A DNA stretch of 5,143 nt. Source: CAZUDO01 sp964618895 (GTDB taxonomy: Bacteria > Desulfobacterota > Binatia > DP-6). The stretch covers positions 1-5,143 of the forward strand of contig CAZUDO010000001.1 of assembly GCA_964618895.1 (NCBI GenBank), given 5' to 3'. The translations under genes and the position numbers were made by a program. Positions 1 through 4,069 of the stretch are shown here, in pieces. The notes beneath the pieces are model-generated. The model did no database searches, was not told the origin of the DNA, and saw nothing but the letters and a program-made list of their open reading frames with translations. Numbering within the stretch: position 1 is the stretch's first letter; each line of letters begins with the position of its first letter.

Positions 1-29
1 CCCGGTCCGCCACCAGAGGACGCCGACGA

Positions 30-118
30 TTATGCGGAGTTGTCCAGGCCGCACCGTGGGGCAACACCGTGGCCCGCCCGGGGGGAACTCGGACACGCCT
101 GCGAGGAACTCCGCATAA
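30..118. repeat. 12-bp perfect inverted repeat with 65-bp centre, attC-like or element-end hairpin
   Basis: TTATGCGGAGTT at 30-41 is exactly reverse-complemented by AACTCCGCATAA at 107-118. Inside it, GTCC (42-45) abuts the left arm and can pair with GGAC (91-94), leaving about 12 unpaired bases on the right side only. The result is an asymmetric, bulged stem. CACCGTGG is repeated directly at 52-59 and 65-72, and GGAACTC at 84-90 and 105-111. An imperfect long hairpin with an asymmetric bulge recalls integron attC sites or ends used by tyrosine recombinases, but the canonical attC core is not met exactly. The transposase reading frame runs through it and stops at the TAA formed by the left arm. 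The structure is seen in the sequence; the recombination role is inference. Confidence 0.5.
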
Positions 119-136
119 CGCAGCGCTGCACATAAC
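114..136 (-). repeat. GTTATG direct repeat flanking a 10-bp palindrome at the transposase truncation point
   Basis: On the minus strand GTTATG occurs at 136-131 and again at 119-114, 17 bases apart. Between them lies the perfect palindrome GCAGCGCTGC (120-129). The second GTTATG runs straight into one arm of the 12-bp inverted repeat. Recognisable IS91 transposase sequence ends at or within a few bases of the first GTTATG, where a Trp-Ser/Ala-Asp-Gly stretch would be expected after Gln-Arg-Pro. This arrangement suggests a recombinase binding region at which the transposase gene was cut. The motif is seen directly; its function is inferred. Confidence 0.4.
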
Positions 137-984
137 ACGGCCGCTGCAACACCACGGCAACGCGGCCATCCCGCAGGCGCTGCAGGCGGTCCTGCCCGAG
201 CGGCGGGCGGACGAGGTAGCGGCAGAGCTGCGCCAGCCGACCGCGCTCCCCCGCCGCGACGTGCACAGCGGCATGCAAATCGAAGCCTTCCTCGTGCGCG
301 TGGAGCGGGACCTGGCGATCGACCCAGGGGGCGTCCGGATCGGCCCCGACGCGCTGCGGCCCGCGGCCCGCGCGACGGCCCAGCGCCGCGCGGCCCACGA
401 CCGCGGCCTGCGCCAGGCCCGCGAGCGCCACGGATTCCTCCGCCAGTGGATCGCCGTCCGCATCGTCCCCCGCGCTTTCGGTCACGCCCAGGCACGCCAG
501 CCGCCGCCGGACCCGCGCTACGACCCACCGCACCTCCGCGTCCGTGGGTGGCGCGGCTGGATGGAACTGCAGTGTCCCATCCGCCCCCCGCACGAAGACG
601 CCATCGAGCACGAGCGTATGGAAGTGGACGTGCAAATTGACCGCTCCCCCGAAGCGCTGCACGCTCGTCACCATCCCCGTCTCGCCGCCCGGCACGCCCT
701 GCCGCCGGGCCCGGCGGCGATACACGCTGCGCAGCGCCCGCACGAAGACGCTGACCACGGTCCGGCAGAGCTGATGGTCGTAGGCGAGTCGGTACCGAAG
801 CCGATGGGGGACCGACAGCACCCACTGGCGCACGGGGACCTCGGGCGGGAGCACGTGGTCCACCAAGTGCGCGGCGCGCTCGGCCATCCGCCGCCCGCCG
901 CAGCTCGGACAGAAGCCGCGCCCTTTGCACGAGAACGGCACCAGCCGCTCGAAGGCACAGTCGCCACACCGCACGCGCGTAAAG

Positions 985-1003
985 CCGTTTGTGTGCTCAT
1001 ACT
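985..1003 (-). other. Right element junction (attR-like): GG core plus element half-site
   Basis: The core GG (plus-strand CC at 985-986) separates transposase DNA (984 and below) from the element. Reading outward from the core into the element, the half-site contains CTCATACT at bases 10-17 (996-1003). This matches CACAGACT at the same distance in the opposite end at 6 of 8 positions, as expected for the two arms of an attP. It overlaps the recombinase stop codon and the five-codon start of the split DUF5372-like gene. Confidence 0.65.
987..1000 (-). other. Displaced 5' stub of the DUF5372-like gene (RBS, ATG and first codons)
   Basis: ATG AGC ACA CAA AC begins at 1000, one base after the recombinase TAG (1004-1002). 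It is preceded by GGGAGG (1012-1007) with six bases between the last G and the ATG, an excellent ribosome binding site. In a circular element the stub continues through the GG core into 3781 and downward as ATG AGC ACA CAA ACG GGT CGG CTG, in frame with the body of the gene. The complete circular gene is 294 bases (97 codons plus stop). In the integrated form the stub instead reads into the transposase in the wrong frame (MSTQTALRACG...), ending at 668. The sequence and frames are seen directly; expression from the circle is inference. Confidence 0.7.
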
Positions 1004-3290
1004 ACGCCTCCCGAGGATTCGTGGTGTCGATCTGGTCAAACAGCGCCGCCTGTTTACCGCAGGGGGCCGAGGAGACGTCGATTCTCCAGTTGGGGCGACC
1101 GGCGACAATGACCCGCACGGCGGGCAGCTTGCCCTGTTTGACCAGATAGGCAACGTGCGACTTCGCGAGGCCCAGGCGCTTGGCCGCCGCGGTCAGCCCG
1201 ATCCACCCCGCCGGCGCATCGCCGTCCTTGAGCTTGTGCCGCAACTCCTCGGTCAAGACGATCTGCCACGGCGCCGCCGGCGCCGCCTGTCGGCCGGGGA
1301 GGATGCCGTCGCGCAGCCAGCGATGGATCGTTCCGGAGGTGACATCGAGCTCGGCCGCCGCCTCGTCGGCCGTGAACGGCCCTTGGCGCGGATCACGCGC
1401 GCGCTTCTTTGGACAACAGGCGATCCCGTGGCGATGGCGGTGCGTCGCTACCCGATGCGCCGTGAACGGATTGCCTTCCCCGGTGCGGCGGCCCTGCTTG
1501 TTCAAGACCCGCGCAATCTGCGCGTCATCCAACTCCAGCGCTAGCTGGCCGATGAGTTGCACCGTTTGCTCAGGCGTCGCCGTCGCGCCCCCCGTGTCTC
1601 CGCGCCGGAACCGCGCCACGGCGTGCTGCGTCGTGGCGCCCCCCTTCCAGAGGATCTGCACGTCGTAGTGCTTCTCCGCGGAGCGGAGTTGGACTTCCTC
1701 GATCACCGCCCGGAGCAGTTGCTTCCGATCGAGGTTCGTCGTGGTCGGCGCGTGCCAGACGCGCTCCAGATCGGCGCCGAGCCGGTGCGCGCGCGCCACC
1801 TCCAGCTCGGTCAACGGCCGTTGATGCGTGCGACCCGCCGCCGCCTTGGCGCGCAGCTCGTCCACCGCCCGCAGGCACGCGTTCCAGCGGGCTTCCAGCG
1901 TCCGCCCCACCAAACGGTTCTCCGGCTCCACGGCGTGGAATTGGCGCTCCGCGCGCTGCGCCTCGTACTCGGCCCGCTCGATTTGCGCTCGCCAGGCGCG
2001 TTCGGCCTCCTCACTCTGCTGCTGGATCGACGCGCCGGCCAGCGCGCCCGCTGCCGCGCCCGCGCCGTGCGCGACGTCCAGAAACGCGCGGCTGACCACG
2101 TCGTCGACCCGCTTGCCCCCGACCAGCTGGCACTCCTTGCCCTCCTGCACCCTTCGCGCGATGCAGCACCGATACTGCAGCGTCCGGGTGCTGGTCGCCG
2201 ACGGTCGACCGCCCCCATAATTCACAATCATCGCGCGCCCGCACTCCCCGCACCGCACCAAGCCTTGGAGCAACCCCCACCCCTCGCGCGCTGGCCCACG
2301 GTGGTGGGCATCGTCGTGGCGCTTCATCTGCAAGTTTCCGCGCACCCGTTGTTGGTTCTCTTCGAACTGCGCCCACGCGATGTAGCCGGGGTGATGATCC
2401 TTGATCAACACCGGCCAGTCCTTGCGCCGCACCCGGCGGACGCGTACCTGGCGCGGATCCGTCGGGTCTAGATCCCGAACCGTCTGGGCGCGTCCAAACG
2501 CGTACGCCCCGGCGTAAATGGGATTGTGTAGCGTGCTCAGAAAGTGGCGGTACACCGGTGGGAGCCACACGATCGGGCGGGAGCGGAGCGTGACACGCCG
2601 CACGGGAAACGGCATCCCCTGGTCCCGCCACCATGCGAAGACCCGCCGGGCGCTCTGGAGCTCGTCGAACTTGCTGAACACCAGCCGCAGCGCGCTCGCC
2701 ACGGCTTCATCACTGGTGACCACCACCTGTCCGAGGTCGTCCACGTCGTATCCCGCCGGCGGGTGCACCAGATATTCCCCGCGCCGCGCCTTGTTCCACC
2801 GGGCTTCCACCATGCGATGGATGGACGTGTCCATCTCCATCTCGCTCATCTGGCCGCGGACGCCCAGCACCAGGCGATCGGTCCCCGACGCCGCGTCGTA
2901 AATGCCGTGCTCATCGGCGATCAGCGTCCCCGTGTAGCGGCACATGTACATGAGTGTGGCCCAGTCGGGACTATTGCGCGCCAGGCGGGACGCCTCCAAG
3001 CTCAGGACGATTCCCACCTCGCCCCGCCCCACCGCCGTGACCATCCGTGCAAACCCCACGCGCGTGTGCGCCGACGTGCCGGTCTTGCCCTGGTCCTCAT
3101 CCACGACGACGATCTGCTCGGACGCCCACCCCAGCTCGACCGCCCGTTGGGCCAGATCGTATTGCCGCCGTTGGCTCTCGCGGTGATGCTCTACCTGGTA
3201 GGGGCTCGACTGCCGCACGTACAGGTACGCGGCGCGTCCGATGTGCTCCGCCGAGACCTTGTCGCTGGCGCTACTCATCGCTCGTGTCAT
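1002..3290 (-). CDS. Large serine recombinase of the integrative element (762 aa)
   Basis: This enzyme would cut and rejoin DNA at the element ends through a serine-phosphodiester intermediate. The resolvase-type catalytic domain spans residues 20-165, with YVRQSS (Arg26, nucleophile probably Ser28), DEDQGKTG at 64-71 and SRLARN at 101-106. The recombinase DNA-binding domain lies at about 175-275 (PPAGYDVDD..., LHNPIYAGAY). A zinc ribbon follows at 340-390 with CGEC (347/350) and later Cys375/376 and Cys387. A charged coiled coil lies at about 425-485. The C-terminus holds a DDAQIARVLNKQG helix segment (588-600) and two excisionase/MerR-like helix-turn-helix units at 638-680 (FTADEAAAELDVTSGTIHRW) and 695-738. 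The start at 3290 is supported by AAGGAG seven bases upstream (3303-3298). The upstream 59-aa gene overlaps it by 20 bases, so translation is probably coupled. There is no frameshift, and it appears intact. Of known families it best resembles the widespread recombinases with a YVRQSS active site and a C-terminal HTH tail. Confidence 0.93.
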   Translation of the reverse strand: MTRAMSSASDKVSAEHIGRAAYLYVRQSSPYQVEHHRESQRRQYDLAQRAVELGWASEQIVVVDEDQGKTGTSAHTRVGFARMVTAVGRGEVGIVLSLEASRLARNSPDWATLMYMCRYTGTLIADEHGIYDAASGTDRLVLGVRGQMSEMEMDTSIHRMVEARWNKARRGEYLVHPPAGYDVDDLGQVVVTSDEAVASALRLVFSKFDELQSARRVFAWWRDQGMPFPVRRVTLRSRPIVWLPPVYRHFLSTLHNPIYAGAYAFGRAQTVRDLDPTDPRQVRVRRVRRKDWPVLIKDHHPGYIAWAQFEENQQRVRGNLQMKRHDDAHHRGPAREGWGLLQGLVRCGECGRAMIVNYGGGRPSATSTRTLQYRCCIARRVQEGKECQLVGGKRVDDVVSRAFLDVAHGAGAAAGALAGASIQQQSEEAERAWRAQIERAEYEAQRAERQFHAVEPENRLVGRTLEARWNACLRAVDELRAKAAAGRTHQRPLTELEVARAHRLGADLERVWHAPTTTNLDRKQLLRAVIEEVQLRSAEKHYDVQILWKGGATTQHAVARFRRGDTGGATATPEQTVQLIGQLALELDDAQIARVLNKQGRRTGEGNPFTAHRVATHRHRHGIACCPKKRARDPRQGPFTADEAAAELDVTSGTIHRWLRDGILPGRQAAPAAPWQIVLTEELRHKLKDGDAPAGWIGLTAAAKRLGLAKSHVAYLVKQGKLPAVRVIVAGRPNWRIDVSSAPCGKQAALFDQIDTTNPREA
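1007..1012 (-). promoter_or_regulatory. Outward-facing Shine-Dalgarno GGGAGG inside the recombinase 3' end
   Basis: GGGAGG within the last recombinase codons sits six bases before the ATG at 1000. Because the recombinase stop is one base before that ATG, the arrangement suits termination-reinitiation coupling. In the integrated state it starts translation into host DNA; in the circle it would serve the DUF5372-like gene. Confidence 0.6.
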
Positions 3291-3450
3291 GGCGGGTCTC
3301 CTTCGGCGGCTCCGATGCCATCGCGGTGCGCGCGATCACGCGGGCCAAGAGCTGCACGAGGTTGGTGTGAACCGGCATCGGGATGGACTGCGTAACAGCT
3401 TCGGCCGGCAATAGATTGTCCAGGCGCAGCACGTGTTGTCTCTTGAGCAT
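3271..3450 (-). CDS. Small conserved-looking protein of the serine-recombinase element (59 aa), function unknown
   Basis: The protein begins MLKRQHVLRLDNLLPAEAV and contains a helix-rich centre, VHTNLVQLLARVIARTAMA. It ends in a charged tail rich in Glu, Lys and Asp. There is no signal peptide, membrane segment or cysteine. The start at 3450 is preferred over longer upstream starts because GGAGGT lies at 3459-3454, immediately before it; codons upstream lack protein character. The 3' end overlaps the recombinase start by 20 bases. Position and size suggest an accessory factor for recombination, such as a directionality or partner protein, or a regulator. No domain is recognised, so this is only inference. 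The 53-base gap to the preceding small gene implies one transcript. Confidence 0.75.
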   Translation of the reverse strand: MLKRQHVLRLDNLLPAEAVTQSIPMPVHTNLVQLLARVIARTAMASEPPKETRHDTSDE

Positions 3451-3453
3451 GAC

Positions 3454-3474
3454 ACCTCCGATCGACGTGATCGG
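3454..3474 (-). promoter_or_regulatory. Perfect dyad overlapping the ribosome binding site of the 59-aa gene
   Basis: CCGATC (3458-3463) and GATCGG (3469-3474) form a perfect 6-bp inverted repeat around five bases. The last two bases of the repeat on the minus strand are the first two Gs of GGAGGT (3459-3454), the ribosome binding site of the 59-aa gene. It could be an operator or an RNA hairpin limiting translation of that gene and, by coupling, of the recombinase. Symmetry is seen; function is inferred. Confidence 0.35.
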
Positions 3475-3503
3475 CCATCCCATGCACGCGCGCCAGACGA
3501 TGC

Positions 3504-3785
3504 TCAAGCGCGGCGGAGGAACGCATCCGCCAAGTCCAACACTCGCCGCAGAGACTCCGTCGTGAAGACCGTGAGGTCCTGCGGCTCGGCGGCCACGCCA
3601 TCCGCGTCGGTCCACGCTCGAGGGATCCGCATCGACGTGCCATTGTCCAGTCGGACGACGAGGCACTGCGCGCCGTCCATCAGCACATCCAGCTCACGCC
3701 CGCGCAGCGGGTGCGCGTGGCGCGTGATTCGCACGCGCTCCGGTGTGCGGCGGAGAATGTACTGAGTCTGTGACAGCCGACCCAT
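3504..3785 (-). CDS. DUF5372-like small protein, integrated form started from target ATG (93 aa; 97 aa in circular form)
   Basis: The reading frame begins MGRLSQTQYILRRTPERVR and contains ITRHAHPLRGRELDVL, then RIPRAWTD and a C-terminal FTTESLRRVLDLADAF. The order HPLRG, a beta-rich centre ending in P-x-x-W-T-D, and a final helix after F-T-x-x-x-L is what I remember for the DUF5372 family, small proteins of unknown function met near recombinases. In the integrated state its only nearby ATG (3785-3783) takes its first two bases from the target gene and its G from the GG core, with no clear ribosome binding site. The native start is probably the well-supported ATG at 1000, at the other end of the element. 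That start becomes contiguous and in frame after circularisation, giving MSTQTGRLSQ... The upstream part of the same open frame (to 4793) is only a shadow of the transposase and acyltransferase. Stop TGA at 3506-3504. Confidence 0.72.
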   Translation of the reverse strand: MGRLSQTQYILRRTPERVRITRHAHPLRGRELDVLMDGAQCLVVRLDNGTSMRIPRAWTDADGVAAEPQDLTVFTTESLRRVLDLADAFLRRA

Positions 3786-3987
3786 GCGCCAACACGCCGC
3801 AGCGGAGGAACTTCCGGAACTCGCGCACGACGAACGCGGGCAGCCCGTCGGTATCCGCCTGCACCACGGCAAGGAACTCGGCGAGGTGCGCCCGCACGAC
3901 CCCGTACAGCACGCCGGTCGTCGGCGACCGCGGCACGTAGACGCCGGCCATGGCAAGCGCGCCATGCGGGCGCGGTGCCAATCCCAT
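3694..3987 (-). pseudogene. IS91-family transposase, 5' fragment (N-terminal ~57-69 residues)
   Basis: This carries the start of the transposase whose remainder is at 30-984. The sequence GVYVPRSPTTGVLYGVVRAHL, then GLPAFVVREFRKFLRCGVLAHG, is the typical leader of these IS91-like transposases before the VRCGDCAFERLVPF zinc-binding segment. Two Met starts are possible: ATG at 3987 (longer, MGLAPRPHG...) and ATG at 3951 (MAGVYVPR). Neither has a clear Shine-Dalgarno, so the choice is open. True transposase coding ends at the GG core (3783-3782). The frame then reads about 29 unrelated residues into the serine element and stops at 3694. The gene lies 82 bases downstream of the acyltransferase stop in the same direction. 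As a separate peptide it lacks all catalytic residues. Confidence 0.82.
3765..3783 (-). other. Left element junction (attL-like): GG core plus element half-site
   Basis: The transposase frame runs through CAT at 3786-3784 to the core GG (plus-strand CC at 3782-3783). Beyond it the element begins GTCGGCTG. CACAGACT at 3772-3765 lies 10-17 bases from the core and is a 6-of-8 match to the half-site in the other end, giving partial dyad symmetry centred on GG when the ends are joined. Confidence 0.65.
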
Positions 3988-4006
3988 GGGCCGTCGGCCA
4001 ACGGGC

Positions 4007-4025
4007 GCGACGTTTCAGCCGTCGC
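4007..4025. repeat. Short perfect hairpin between the acyltransferase and the transposase
   Basis: GCGACG (4007-4012) and CGTCGC (4020-4025) form a perfect 6-bp stem with a seven-base loop. It lies in the 82-bp gap between the acyltransferase stop and the transposase start. No run of T follows on either strand, so a rho-independent terminator is not supported. It may be a weak RNA structure, or part of an IS91 terminal structure, since such ends carry small hairpins. Nothing else is recognised in this gap. Confidence 0.25.
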
Positions 4026-4069
4026 AGCGGGAAACACCTCGTTGCACCGCTGCGTAGCGCACTCAGTCT

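Larger units (their letters stand above)
30..984 (-). pseudogene. IS91-family transposase, 3' fragment (zinc finger, HUH nuclease core), separated from its start and truncated at the C-terminus
   Basis: This is the main body of an IS91-like HUH (rolling-circle) transposase. Reading begins mid-protein with FTRVRCGDC. The N-terminal zinc-binding cysteines are visible as CGDC, CKGRGFC and CPSC. The metal-binding HUH motif is NLHVHFH, just after GGAV. The likely catalytic tyrosine is in LCRYLVRPPL, as in other members. The start codon region lies 2.8 kb away at 3783-3987 because a serine-recombinase element is inserted between codons 57 and 58. A GTG at 974 could serve as an artificial start, but no ribosome binding site supports it. 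Homology stops after DGRVAVVLQRP at about base 137. The remaining 35 or so residues read through palindromic DNA and end at a TAA in the 12-bp repeat. The usual C-terminal half of the tail (RPRxNLVxYHGVLAP-type sequence) is missing. The gene is therefore doubly broken and almost certainly inactive. Confidence 0.85.
985..3783 (-). mobile_element. Serine-recombinase integrative element, 2,797 bp plus duplicated GG core, inserted in an IS91 transposase gene
   Basis: The transposase frame ends on the minus strand with GTG TTG GCG CAT GG at 3783-3782 and resumes with GGC TTT ACG CGC GTG from 986. Joining the flanks through a single GG restores GVLAHGFTRVRCGDC in frame, matching the conserved transposase. 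The shared sequence at the two junctions is exactly GG, because the bases on either side differ. This is the 2-bp crossover of serine recombinases rather than a longer target duplication. The element carries only three genes, all in the same direction as the interrupted gene: a DUF5372-like gene, a 59-aa gene and a large serine recombinase. No other cargo is present, so it behaves like an insertion-sequence-sized, self-contained integrating circle. The boundaries are seen in the sequence; mobility through a circular intermediate is inferred from the family. Confidence 0.85.

Noticed and set aside
1..29. Possible gene end or target DNA beyond the 12-bp repeat
   Set aside because: Only 29 bases are visible. 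No frame or motif can be supported.
668..1153. 161-aa minus-strand open frame as an independent gene
   Set aside because: It is a frame-shifted reading of the recombinase tail and transposase. Only its internal ATG at 1000 is meaningful, as the displaced stub.
69..1544. 491-aa plus-strand open frame
   Set aside because: It lies opposite the transposase and recombinase, is very rich in Arg, Pro and Ala, and shows no domain. It is a high-GC shadow.
1557..3395. Long plus-strand open frames (304 aa and 283 aa) opposite the recombinase
   Set aside because: They are antisense shadows of the recombinase with low-complexity composition and no ribosome binding site or motif.
3451..3666. N-terminal extension of the 59-aa gene to 131 aa
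   Set aside because: The added part overlaps the DUF5372-like gene in another frame and lacks protein character. GGAGGT places the start at 3450.
985..3783. Group II intron or IS607-type element as the inserted DNA
   Set aside because: No reverse transcriptase or TnpB is present. The recombinase has the large architecture with recombinase domain, zinc ribbon and coiled coil, unlike the short TnpA of IS607, although the GG core is reminiscent of IS607 target choice.
4007..4025. Rho-independent terminator after the acyltransferase
   Set aside because: The stem is only 6 bp and no T tract follows on either strand.
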